Source of the DNA: Bog-473 sp963742035 | GTDB taxonomy: Bacteria; Actinomycetota; Acidimicrobiia; Acidimicrobiales; RAAP-2 | DNA length: 64,000 nt | Direction of reading: 5' to 3' | Assembly: GCA_963742035.1 (NCBI GenBank) | Contig: CAVUKH010000012.1 | Location: 62,001-126,000 of the forward strand | In this document: positions 33,550 to 41,488 of the stretch, in pieces | How positions within the stretch are numbered: position 1 is the first letter of the stretch | How the letters are laid out: each line of letters opens with the position of its first letter | Program-made: the position numbers and the translations under genes | The notes under the pieces: generated by a model | The model's database searches: none | What the model was told of the DNA's origin: nothing | The model's input: only the letters and a program-made list of their open reading frames with translations

Positions 33550-34319
33550 TGCGTCTGGCCACCTGGAACGTGAACTCACTGACGGCCCGCCTGCCCCGGG
33601 TCACCGAGTGGCTCGAACAGCAACAACCTGACGTGCTCTGCATGCAGGAGACCAAGCAGGCCGACGACAAGTTCCCCGAAAAGGCGTTCGCCGAGCTGGG
33701 TTACGAGTCCCTCCACGACGGCGACGGCCGCTGGAACGGCGTCGCCATCATCAGCCGGGTCGGCCTCGCCGGGGCGACCCGCGGCTTCGGCACCCCGGAC
33801 GACGAGGCCGGGCGCCGGATCGTTTCGGCCGAGTGCGCGGGGACGCGCGTCTTCTCGGTCTACGTCCCCAACGGGCGCGCCCTCGACAACGAGATGTACG
33901 AGGTCAAGTTGGCCTGGCTGGCCCGCCTGCGCGCCACCCTCGATGCGACCTGCCCGCCCGGCTCCTCAGTGGCGGTGTGCGGTGACTTCAACGTGGCGCC
34001 CGACGACGGCGACGTCTGGGACCCGGCTGCCTTCGTGGGTGCGACCCACGTCAGCGAGCCCGAGCGCGCCGCGCTCCGGAACGTCGAGGAATGGGGACTC
34101 GACGACGTGTTCCGCCGCTTCAACGAGCCCGGCACCTTCACGTGGTGGGACTACCGGGCGGGCGACTTCCACCAGGGACGTGGACTGCGCATCGATCTCG
34201 TCCTCGTGAGCGACGATCTCGTCCAGCGCGCCACCGGATCATTTCGTGATCGGGACGCGCGCAAGGGACAGAAGCCGTCCGATCATGCTCCCGTGGTGGT
34301 GGACTTCGCCGACTCCTGA
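33549..34319 (+). CDS. xthA: Exodeoxyribonuclease III
   Basis: 256 residues from ATG 33549. RLATWNVNSLTARLPRVTEW, DVLCMQETKQADDKFPEKAF, VYVPNGRALDNEMYEVKLAW, VAVCGDFNVAPDDGDVWDP, TWWDYRAGDFHQGRGLRIDL and the final SDHAPVVVDF contain the full catalytic set of the ExoIII/APE1 phosphodiesterases, including the catalytic Glu, the DFN site and the terminal DH. It cleaves at abasic sites and trims 3' ends in base excision repair. It is translationally coupled to the dehydratase gene and followed by a hairpin. Confidence 0.95.
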   Translation: MRLATWNVNSLTARLPRVTEWLEQQQPDVLCMQETKQADDKFPEKAFAELGYESLHDGDGRWNGVAIISRVGLAGATRGFGTPDDEAGRRIVSAECAGTRVFSVYVPNGRALDNEMYEVKLAWLARLRATLDATCPPGSSVAVCGDFNVAPDDGDVWDPAAFVGATHVSEPERAALRNVEEWGLDDVFRRFNEPGTFTWWDYRAGDFHQGRGLRIDLVLVSDDLVQRATGSFRDRDARKGQKPSDHAPVVVDFADS

Positions 34320-34327
34320 TCGACCCC

Positions 34328-34383
34328 CGAAGGTGCATGGCCTCCGCCAAGAGCGGCCGCCACCGCACGGCCACGCACCTTCG
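34328..34383 (+). terminator. Hairpin after xthA
   Basis: Arms CGAAGGTGCATGGCC (34328-34342) and GGCCACGCACCTTCG (34369-34383) pair over 15 positions with one mismatch; the loop is 26 nt. It begins 8 bp after the xthA stop. The loop contains the first copy of an imperfect direct repeat. Confidence 0.55.
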
Positions 34384-34444
34384 AGAAACCGGTTCCCGCA
34401 CGCCTGACTGTCGCCAAGAGCAGCCGCCGCTGCTCAGCCACGCG
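34345..34444. repeat. Imperfect 33-bp direct repeat pair
   Basis: Copy 1 34345-34377 and copy 2 34412-34444, both starting CGCCAAGAGC, match at 27 of 33 positions by my alignment. They lie 67 bp apart in the gap between xthA and the convergent hypothetical gene. Copy 1 overlaps the xthA hairpin. The role is unknown. Confidence 0.55.
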
Positions 34445-34482
34445 TGCGATGAATCGGCCTGGGCCTCGCCTTTCGAACGCTC

Positions 34483-34830
34483 CTACCGCAGGTCCAGCAA
34501 GAGGTCGCGCAACGGGACGCCGTCGCAGATGGCGGTGATCTTGTCGAAGTCCTCGGGGGTCAACGCCTGCTGTAGCTTCGTCCAGCTCGTGGCGCCGTTG
34601 CGCATGTAGGCCATGAAGATCTCCCAGATGGCCAACCGCCTGCGCATCCGCTCCACCTCGAACTCGACCGACGCGTAGTCGATGAGGTCGGGCTCAGCGG
34701 CGGGCTCTTCGACCTGCTCGGAGTTCACCGTCACCAGCGGTGTGTGGAGGAGGTCCCGCCGCAGCCGCTCGAGGGCGGCGTCCATGGCGCGAGGATCGGA
34801 TGAGGGATGGCTGTCCGTCTCCATCTGCAT
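34483..34830 (-). CDS. Hypothetical protein (115 aa)
   Basis: ATG 34830 is preceded by AGGAGG at 7 nt, a strong start. The protein is mostly helical and acidic: DAALERLRRDLLHTPLVTVN, SVEFEVERMRRRLAIWEIFM and TKLQQALTPEDFDKITAICD. No membrane segment or known motif is visible. I do not recognise the family. The region 34831-35017 upstream holds no gene that I can support. Confidence 0.6.
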   Translation of the reverse strand: MQMETDSHPSSDPRAMDAALERLRRDLLHTPLVTVNSEQVEEPAAEPDLIDYASVEFEVERMRRRLAIWEIFMAYMRNGATSWTKLQQALTPEDFDKITAICDGVPLRDLLLDLR

Positions 34831-35017
34831 CAGCGCCTCCTCGGTAAAGACCCGTCCCCGGGTGCGCTCCGTGGAGCACGCCCTCTTCGACGGTCATGCT
34901 GACAGGCCCTTTTCGGGCGCTCTAGAGCCGTTGGAACCTATTCGGCGGGTCCGGATCGTTTGTTGTCGACCCATTGGAACGTTGTCCCGTCATTGCTCGT
35001 CGCGGGCACGAAGGCCC

Positions 35018-36565
35018 TCAGAGCAGCACCTCAATCAGGGCCGGGCCCGCCTCGGCGAAGCCCGCCGCCAGCGCCGCCGTCAGGTCTTCGGCGTTCTCGA
35101 CCCGCCGGGCGGGCACCCCCATGCCTCGGGCGAGGTCGCAGAAGTCGATCTCGGGATCAGTGAGGTCGAGCAACCGTCGGGCCCGCGGTCCACCGGCGTC
35201 GGCGCCCACCCGGTGCAGTTCCATGTTCAGAATGGCGTAGCTCCTGTTGGAGAGCACCAGGGTCGTCACGTTCAGCCCCTCACGGGCCTGCGTCCACAGC
35301 GCCTGCACCGTGTACATGGCGCTGCCGTCCGCCTGCAGACACAGGACCGGGCGCTCGGGCGCCGCCACGGCGGCGCCGGTGGCCATCGGCAGGCCGATCC
35401 CGATGGCCCCGCCCGTGAGGGTGAGCCAGTCGTGGCGCGGCGCACCCGCCGTCGCGGCGGGGACGAAGAGGCCCGCCGTGTTCCCCTCGTCGACGACGAT
35501 GGCCCCCTCGGGCAGTACGGCACCCACCGCCGCCGCCAGCGTCTCGGTCGTGACGGCACCGGTGGGACGGTCGGGCCGGCCGAACGGCGCGGGAACGCCA
35601 CCGTCGCCGGGCGCGCCGAGCGCGTCGGCCAGTGCCTCGAGCGCGCCGCCGGCGTCCTCGCCCGGCCGCGCCAGGGTGTGCACGGTGCAACCAGGCGGCA
35701 CCAGGTCGCTCGCCTTGTCCGGATAGGCGAAGAAGGACACCGGCGACGCGGCGTCGACCAGGACGAGATGCCGCACGCCGTCCAGCTGGGCCTGGGCCAT
35801 CTCCGCCAGGTAGGCCAGCCGCTCCACCGCCGGGATGCCCGCGCCGCGGGAGAGGTTCGCCGGGAAGGTCTCGCCCAGGAGCGCCGCCCCCGCCGTCGTG
35901 GCCACGCGGCTGGCCGCCTGCAGTCCCTCGGGCCGCAGCGCGCTGCCGCCGAGGAGGAGGGCCGCCCGTTCGCCGCTGCGCAGAGCCTTGGCCACCTCGT
36001 CCACGGTGTCGCCCGGCACGACGCTCCGCCGCCCGCGCGGCCGCGGTGCCGCGGGGCCCGTCGCCGACTCGGACCACGACGCGTCCGCCGGCAGGACCAG
36101 GGTGGCCACGCAGCCCGGCGGGCCGAAGGCGGCGGCCACGGCATCGGCGGCATCGGCCGCCACGTCGTCGGCGCGTGCCGTGGCGCGGTACCACCCCGAC
36201 ACCGGGCCGGCGATGGAGGCGATGTCCGATTGCAGGGGCGCGTCGAACCGGGCGTGGTACGTCGCGTGGTCGCCGACCACGTTCACGATCGGTGTCCGGG
36301 CCCGGCGGGCGTTGTGGAGGTTGGCCAGCCCGTTGCCGAGGCCCGGCCCGAGGTGCAACAGCGTCGCCGCCGGGCGCCCGGCCACCCGCCCGTAGCCGTC
36401 GGCCGCGCCGGTGACGACGCCCTCGAAGAGGCAGAGGACGCCCCGCATGGCCGCCACGTCGTCGAGCGCGGCGACGAAGTGCATCTCCGAGGTCCCGGGG
36501 TTGGCGAAGCAGACGTCGACCTCGGCGTCCACCAGCGTCGAGAGCAAGGCGCGGGCGCCGTTCAC
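35018..36565 (-). CDS. Thiamine diphosphate-dependent enzyme (acetolactate synthase/benzoylformate decarboxylase-like)
   Basis: 515 residues. The three ThDP-enzyme domains are visible: the Pyr domain with activating Glu in GVLCLFEGVVTGAADGYGRV and LHLGPGLGNGLANLHNARRA; a middle domain around RSVVPGDTVDEVAKALRSGE; and the PP domain with LTGGAIGIGLPMATGAAVAA, LQADGSAMYTVQALWTQARE and LVLSNRSYAILNMELH. The PP motif has ADGS where most have GDGS. It would decarboxylate or join 2-oxoacids. It overlaps the GlcD-type gene by 4 bp, which suggests that it acts on the 2-oxoacid product of that oxidase. Confidence 0.85.
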   Translation of the reverse strand: MNGARALLSTLVDAEVDVCFANPGTSEMHFVAALDDVAAMRGVLCLFEGVVTGAADGYGRVAGRPAATLLHLGPGLGNGLANLHNARRARTPIVNVVGDHATYHARFDAPLQSDIASIAGPVSGWYRATARADDVAADAADAVAAAFGPPGCVATLVLPADASWSESATGPAAPRPRGRRSVVPGDTVDEVAKALRSGERAALLLGGSALRPEGLQAASRVATTAGAALLGETFPANLSRGAGIPAVERLAYLAEMAQAQLDGVRHLVLVDAASPVSFFAYPDKASDLVPPGCTVHTLARPGEDAGGALEALADALGAPGDGGVPAPFGRPDRPTGAVTTETLAAAVGAVLPEGAIVVDEGNTAGLFVPAATAGAPRHDWLTLTGGAIGIGLPMATGAAVAAPERPVLCLQADGSAMYTVQALWTQAREGLNVTTLVLSNRSYAILNMELHRVGADAGGPRARRLLDLTDPEIDFCDLARGMGVPARRVENAEDLTAALAAGFAEAGPALIEVLL

Positions 36566-37959
36566 GCGTTCGCCCCGCTCCGCTCCACTCCGAGCAGCCG
36601 GTCCGGCCCCAGGATCCCGCGGGGGTCGAAGGCCCGCTTGATCGCCCGCATCAGCTCCAGCGACACCGGGTCCTGCAACTCCAGGAAGTAGGGCAACTTC
36701 GCCGTACCGATGCCGTGCTCGCCCGAGATGGCACCACCGACGTGCAGGGCGAGCTCGAAGCTGGCGTGGAGCAGGGCGTGGCGCCGTTCGTCGTCGGGTT
36801 GGAAGACCGTGATGTGGACGTTGCCGTCACCGATGTGGCCACAGCCGGTGATGAGGGCGCCGTTCTCCTGTGCCAGCACCGCCACCTGGGCCAGGTACTC
36901 GGGGATGATCGCCCGCGGGATCACGGCGTCGATGAGGTCGTCGCACCCGGCCGCCTTGCCCACGAAGAAGGCCCGTTCCCGGGCGGCGATCAGCGCGGCC
37001 CCCGACGTCGGGGGCAGCACGTAGACGTCCAGCGATCCGAGTTCCTCCAGCAATGTGGCGAGGCGTTCGACGTCCTCCTCAACCCGGTCGCCGTCCATGC
37101 CCTCCAGGACCACCACGAGGTAGGCGAGGGTGCGCCCCCGAATCTCCTCGGGCACGCCGAGGTCGAGCCCGGCCGCCTGGGTGATGCCGCCCATCACCAG
37201 CACGTCGACGTATTCGAGGATGGACGGGTCGATGCCGCTGTGCACGATGTGGGGCACCGCGTGGGCCACCTCCGAGAGGGTGGCGAACGGGGCCAGGACC
37301 GTGGACGACTCGGTGAACCGGGGCTGGAGCTTGACCGTCACCTCGGTGGTGATGGCCAGTGTCCCCTCGGAGCCGATGAGCAGCTGCGTGAGGTCGTAAC
37401 CGCTGGAGCACTTCACGAACTTGCCCCCCGTCCGCAGGACGGTGCCGTCGGCCAGCACCACCTCGAGGCCGAGGACGTGATGACGCGTCACCCCGTAGCG
37501 CACGGCCCGCATGCCGCCGGCGTTGGTCGCCACGTTCCCGCCCAACGATCCGCTCTGCTCGCCGGGCGACACCGGGTAGATCAGACCCAGCGGGGCGAGC
37601 TCGCCGTTCAGCTGCTCCAGTGTCACCCCCGGCTCCACCACGGCCACCTGGTTCTCGGTGTCGATCTCCACAATCCGCTTCATGTGGTCGAAGGCGAGCA
37701 GGATGCCGTCGGCGACCGGCACCGCGGCGCCGGAGAGCCCGGTCCCGCTGCCCCGGGCGATCACCGGGACGCCGTGCTCGCCGGCCAGCTGCAGGACCTC
37801 GGAGACCTCGTCGGTCGAGGCCGGCATGACGACGGCCAGTGGGACGACCGGCACCGTCGTCAACGCCTCGTCATGGGTGTAGTCGGCGTGGACGGACTGG
37901 CCCGTGAGGACGTTGTCCTCCCCGACGGTCTTGCGGAGTTGTTCGAGGAGTTCCGACAT
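36562..37959 (-). CDS. FAD-linked 2-hydroxyacid oxidase (GlcD / D-lactate dehydrogenase type)
   Basis: 465 residues from ATG 37959. The FAD-binding PCMH domain has GVPVIARGSGTGLSGAAVPV, QSGSLGGNVATNAGGMRAVR and YGVTRHHVLGLEVVLADGTV. The C-terminal cap has ITGCGHIGDGNVHITVFQP with the metal and substrate His residues and GAISGEHGIGTAKLPYFLEL. These are characteristic of glycolate oxidase GlcD and D-2-hydroxyacid dehydrogenases, which oxidise D-2-hydroxyacids to 2-oxoacids. No GlcE or GlcF subunit is adjacent, so it probably acts alone. It is the first gene of a pair with the ThDP enzyme. Confidence 0.9.
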   Translation of the reverse strand: MSELLEQLRKTVGEDNVLTGQSVHADYTHDEALTTVPVVPLAVVMPASTDEVSEVLQLAGEHGVPVIARGSGTGLSGAAVPVADGILLAFDHMKRIVEIDTENQVAVVEPGVTLEQLNGELAPLGLIYPVSPGEQSGSLGGNVATNAGGMRAVRYGVTRHHVLGLEVVLADGTVLRTGGKFVKCSSGYDLTQLLIGSEGTLAITTEVTVKLQPRFTESSTVLAPFATLSEVAHAVPHIVHSGIDPSILEYVDVLVMGGITQAAGLDLGVPEEIRGRTLAYLVVVLEGMDGDRVEEDVERLATLLEELGSLDVYVLPPTSGAALIAARERAFFVGKAAGCDDLIDAVIPRAIIPEYLAQVAVLAQENGALITGCGHIGDGNVHITVFQPDDERRHALLHASFELALHVGGAISGEHGIGTAKLPYFLELQDPVSLELMRAIKRAFDPRGILGPDRLLGVERSGANA

Positions 37960-37988
37960 GCCACCCCCATCGATCGGGCGGCCCGACC

Positions 37989-39602
37989 TTATCGGTCGTC
38001 GACACCCTCGGCGAGGCGGCGCCGGAGTTCTGCGACCCGCCGCGAGACCTCCGTCGCCTCGGTCGGTGCGGCTTCTTTCTCGAGCTCGGTGATCGTCCGC
38101 TCGATCGCCGCCAGCCACGGGCTCGGACCGTGCCGTGCGCCCGAGCCCGCGTCGTCGAACCAGCTGCACCAGAGCTCCTCCTCCGACCGCGTCAGTGCCA
38201 CGTAGAGCAGGCGGCGCTCCTCGTCGATGGCGGCCGGCGTCTGGGCCGACGCGATGGGCATGAGTCCGGCGCCGAGGCCCAGGACGATGACGGTGGGCCA
38301 CTGGAGACCCTTGGCGCGATGGAAGGTGGTCAACACGACGCGGTCCCGGTCGGCGGCGGCCGTCGACGCCTCGCGTTCCTCGTCGATGCCGCGCCGCCCG
38401 CTGTCGCCGCGCAGGTCCGACGCGGGGCCGAGGTCGGCCCCCGCGATCAGGTTCGGCACTCGCGCCGCGTCGAGGGCGGCCTGCACGACGGCCAGTTGGG
38501 CGTTGGTCCGGGTCAACACGGCGATGCTGGACCACGGCCGCCCCGGCGTGCGCGACAGCTTGGCCCGGACGGCCACCCAGGCCGCCTCGTCCTCGGCGCT
38601 GTCGTGCGAGATGACCTTGGGGACGGGCCCGTCCACCCGGGTCGTGCGGGGCAGGACGACCTCGCCCGCCGTCCCGAACGCCCCACCTTCCCGCAGCACG
38701 GCGGTGGCCACCGCGACCACCTGGGGTGTGCAGCGGTGGTTCTCGTCCAACCGGATGACGGCCGTGCCGTGCAGGATGTCAGGCAGCCGGTCGAGGAGCG
38801 TCGGGTCGGCGCCGTTGAACCCGTAGACCGACTGGTTGGGGTCGCCCACCACGAAGAGATCGGGCTCGTCGGCCAGCATGGCGGTCAACAAGCGGAACTG
38901 GGCCGGGTTGACGTCCTGCATCTCGTCGACGAACAGGTGGCGCGTCCGCCAGCGGATGGAGTCGGCGAACTCGCTGTCACCCGCCAGCGCATCGGCGCAG
39001 GACACGATGAGGTCGTCGAAGTCGAGGAGGCGCCGGCGGGTGCGCTCTGCCTCGTAGCGGGTGAACGCGTCCGCCACCTGCTCGGCACTGATGCCGCTGC
39101 GACGACGGTGCCGGCGCGCCTCGGCCTCGTACTGCTCGGGCGAGACGAGGCGGGCCTTGGCCCAGCCGATCTCGCCGTCGAGGGCGCGGGTCCGGCGGGC
39201 ATCGCCGGTCGTCACCTCGGCCAGCAGTCGCCGCCGGTCCGGCAGGAGCACAGGGAGGGGGCGGCCGCGCAGCTCGCGGTGTTCGCGCAGGAGGCCGAGC
39301 GCCGTGCGGTGGAAGGTGCCGGCCTTCACCCCGGAGACCCCCAGCGAGTAGAGACGGGTGCGCAACTCGTCCGCCGCCTTGCGGGAGAACGTCGTGACCA
39401 GGGTGCGATCGGGCTCGATGGATCCGTCGCGCACCCGCCGGGCCACCCGCAAGGTGAGGACCCTCGTCTTGCCGGCGCCGGCCCCCGCCACGACGCAGAG
39501 CAGCGGCTTGTCCGACTCGATGGCCTCACGCTGGGTCACCGTGAGGCGGTTGGCCCCCGGGAGCGTGTCCCAGGTGTCGGTCTCCATGCCCTCGAACGTC
39601 AT
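37989..39602 (-). CDS. UvrD/Rep-family superfamily 1 DNA helicase
   Basis: 537 residues from ATG 39602; GTG and ATG alternatives lie nearby. Helicase motifs in order: Q motif LTVTQREAIESDKPLLC, motif I VVAGAGAGKTRVLTLRVARR, motif Ia TLVTTFSRKAADELRTRL, motif II LFVDEMQDVNPAQFRLLTAM, motif III FVVGDPNQSVYGFNGADP, motif IV LDENHRCTPQVVAVATA, motif V LTTFHRAKGLQWPTVIVLGL and motif VI RRLLYVALTRSEEELWC. At 537 residues it is shorter than UvrD or PcrA (about 700 or more), with reduced 1B/2B insertions. The role is unassigned; DNA repair is most likely. Confidence 0.9.
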   Translation of the reverse strand: MTFEGMETDTWDTLPGANRLTVTQREAIESDKPLLCVVAGAGAGKTRVLTLRVARRVRDGSIEPDRTLVTTFSRKAADELRTRLYSLGVSGVKAGTFHRTALGLLREHRELRGRPLPVLLPDRRRLLAEVTTGDARRTRALDGEIGWAKARLVSPEQYEAEARRHRRRSGISAEQVADAFTRYEAERTRRRLLDFDDLIVSCADALAGDSEFADSIRWRTRHLFVDEMQDVNPAQFRLLTAMLADEPDLFVVGDPNQSVYGFNGADPTLLDRLPDILHGTAVIRLDENHRCTPQVVAVATAVLREGGAFGTAGEVVLPRTTRVDGPVPKVISHDSAEDEAAWVAVRAKLSRTPGRPWSSIAVLTRTNAQLAVVQAALDAARVPNLIAGADLGPASDLRGDSGRRGIDEEREASTAAADRDRVVLTTFHRAKGLQWPTVIVLGLGAGLMPIASAQTPAAIDEERRLLYVALTRSEEELWCSWFDDAGSGARHGPSPWLAAIERTITELEKEAAPTEATEVSRRVAELRRRLAEGVDDR

Positions 39603-39707
39603 GACCACACTCCGCACGGTACAGAGGGGGTGCTCGCAGCACCCACCGGACCTGCGCCTATCGTGGCCGAACGGGGTCGTCGATGCCCCATCGGGAGGAT
39701 CGGGGCC

Positions 39708-41129
39708 ATGGAGCGCGAATGCGAGGTGGTGGTCGTCGGGGCCGGGTACTCGGGCCTGGCCGCCGCCCGTGACCTGGCCCGCGCCGGTGTCGACGTCCTG
39801 GTACTGGAGGCCCGCCACCGCGTCGGCGGGCGCTCCTTCACCGAGGTCACCGAGGCCGGATACACGATCGATCGGGGTGGGCAGTGGATCGGCCCCACCC
39901 AGGACCACCTGGCCGCGTTGGCGGCCGAACTGGGCGTGGCGACCTTTCCCACCTTCACCGAGGGGCAGGGGATCGAGCTGCGCCAGGGGAGGCGGGATCC
40001 CTACGTCGGGCTCATCCCGACCTCGGACCCCGAGGGCGCCGCCGACGGGATCGCCTGCATGCTCGATCTGGACCTGGCCGCCTTCGAGGTTCCCGTCGAT
40101 GCGCCCTGGCAGGCCGACGATGCCGCCGTGCTCGATGCGCAGACGCTCGCCACCTACTTCGACACCCACCTGACGTCGGCCTCGGCCCGCGCCATCCTGG
40201 AGGTCGCGGTCAAGGCCATCTTCGGCACGGGCTCGGGCGAGCTCTCGCTGCTCTTCACGCTCTTCTACCTGCACGCCGGCGGCGGCCTCACCAACCTGGC
40301 CCGCACGACGGGCGGCGCGCAGGAGCGGCGCTTCGAGGGTGGTTCCCAGCAACTGGCCGAGGGCATGGCGGCGGAACTCGACGAGCGCGTCCTCCTCGGG
40401 GCCCCCGTCGAGTCGGTGACCTACGGTGCGGACCAGGTCACCGTTCGGGGCCGGCTCGTCCCGCCCGGTGCCGACCCCGCCGACCCGTCCGGTCCACACG
40501 AGGGCGTGTCCGTGCGGGCCCGCCGCGCCATCATCGCCATGGCGCCGGCGCTCTGCGGCCGCCTCGTCTTCTGGCCGCCCCTCCCCGGGAACCGGGATCA
40601 GCTCTGCCAGCGCATGCCGATGGGCGCTGTCACCAAAATGCACGTGGTCTACGCAGAGCCGTTCTGGCGGGCCGACGGGCTCAACGGGCAGATCGTCGCG
40701 CCGGGCTCGGTCATGGAGAGCGCCTTCGACAACTCGCCCCCCGACGCCTCCCACGGGGCGATCGTCGGCTTCATCGCCGGCGACGACTGCCGCCGCGTGG
40801 AGGCGGCCGGGACCGCCGCCCGCCACGCCGCCGTGCTCCATGACCTCGAGCGCGCCTTCGGCCCCAAGGCACGCACACCGATCGAAGTCGTGGAGCAGCA
40901 CTGGCTCGCCGAGCCGTTCACCCGCGGCGGCCCGGTCGCCGTCAGCGCGCCGGGTGCGCTGACCGAGCTCGGTCCGGCCCTCCGCGCGCCGGTCGGGCCG
41001 CTGCACTGGGCCGGGACGGAGACGGCGACACAATGGTGCGGCTACCTCGACGGCGCACTGTCGGCCGGTGTCCGTGCCGCCGACGAGGTGGTGCACGCGT
41101 TGCAAGGGGAGCCCCTTGGCCTCGACTGA
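39708..41129 (+). CDS. Flavin monoamine oxidase
   Basis: 473 residues from ATG 39708. The FAD-binding dinucleotide fold is VVVVGAGYSGLAAARDLARA and LEARHRVGGRSFTEVTEAGY. DRGGQWIGPTQDHLAALAAE is the family GGxW motif. GGAQERRFEGGSQQLAEGMA and the C-terminal HWAGTETATQWCGYLDGALS close the FAD site; the last contains the position where eukaryotic MAO carries covalent FAD Cys (here TQWCGY). It oxidises primary amines or polyamines to aldehydes with H2O2 release. It overlaps the SCP2-like gene by 14 bp and is followed by an amino acid/amine permease. Confidence 0.9.
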   Translation: MERECEVVVVGAGYSGLAAARDLARAGVDVLVLEARHRVGGRSFTEVTEAGYTIDRGGQWIGPTQDHLAALAAELGVATFPTFTEGQGIELRQGRRDPYVGLIPTSDPEGAADGIACMLDLDLAAFEVPVDAPWQADDAAVLDAQTLATYFDTHLTSASARAILEVAVKAIFGTGSGELSLLFTLFYLHAGGGLTNLARTTGGAQERRFEGGSQQLAEGMAAELDERVLLGAPVESVTYGADQVTVRGRLVPPGADPADPSGPHEGVSVRARRAIIAMAPALCGRLVFWPPLPGNRDQLCQRMPMGAVTKMHVVYAEPFWRADGLNGQIVAPGSVMESAFDNSPPDASHGAIVGFIAGDDCRRVEAAGTAARHAAVLHDLERAFGPKARTPIEVVEQHWLAEPFTRGGPVAVSAPGALTELGPALRAPVGPLHWAGTETATQWCGYLDGALSAGVRAADEVVHALQGEPLGLD

Positions 41130-41475
41130 GGAGCTCCTCGAGGCGTACGCCGAGTGGCGCACGCGCAGCAACGCCAACCCGCGCCTGACCGCCATGGTCC
41201 GGGGCTGGGACCGCGTGATCCACTTCACCACGACCGACGGCGGGCAGGCCTTCACCATGCGCGTGCAGGGACAGCAGCTGTCCGACCTCACCGTCGGCCA
41301 CGAGGGCCAGCCCGACGTCCTGGTCACCGGGAGCAGCGAGGACTTCTGCGACATGTTCTGGGGCGACCTGAACCCCTCCGAGAAGTACATGTCCGGCGAG
41401 ATCACGTTGCTGGGCTCGCAGCAGGACGTCATGCGGATCGACGCCATCTCCATGGTGGCCTTCCTCGATTCCTGA
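41116..41475 (+). CDS. SCP2 sterol-binding domain-like protein
   Basis: 119 residues from TTG 41116, chosen because AAGGGGAG lies at proper spacing and the earlier in-frame GTG would overlap the oxidase further. TMRVQGQQLSDLTVGHEGQP, DVLVTGSSEDFCDMFWGDLN, PSEKYMSGEITLLGSQQD and RIDAISMVAF follow the SCP2 fold, including the MSGEI(T/R)L core typical of small actinobacterial members. These proteins bind hydrophobic ligands. Its place between the oxidase and the permease is conserved enough in spacing to suggest one transcript; its part in amine metabolism is unclear. Confidence 0.75.
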   Translation: MASTEELLEAYAEWRTRSNANPRLTAMVRGWDRVIHFTTTDGGQAFTMRVQGQQLSDLTVGHEGQPDVLVTGSSEDFCDMFWGDLNPSEKYMSGEITLLGSQQDVMRIDAISMVAFLDS

Positions 41476-41488
41476 ATCGCACCCACCG

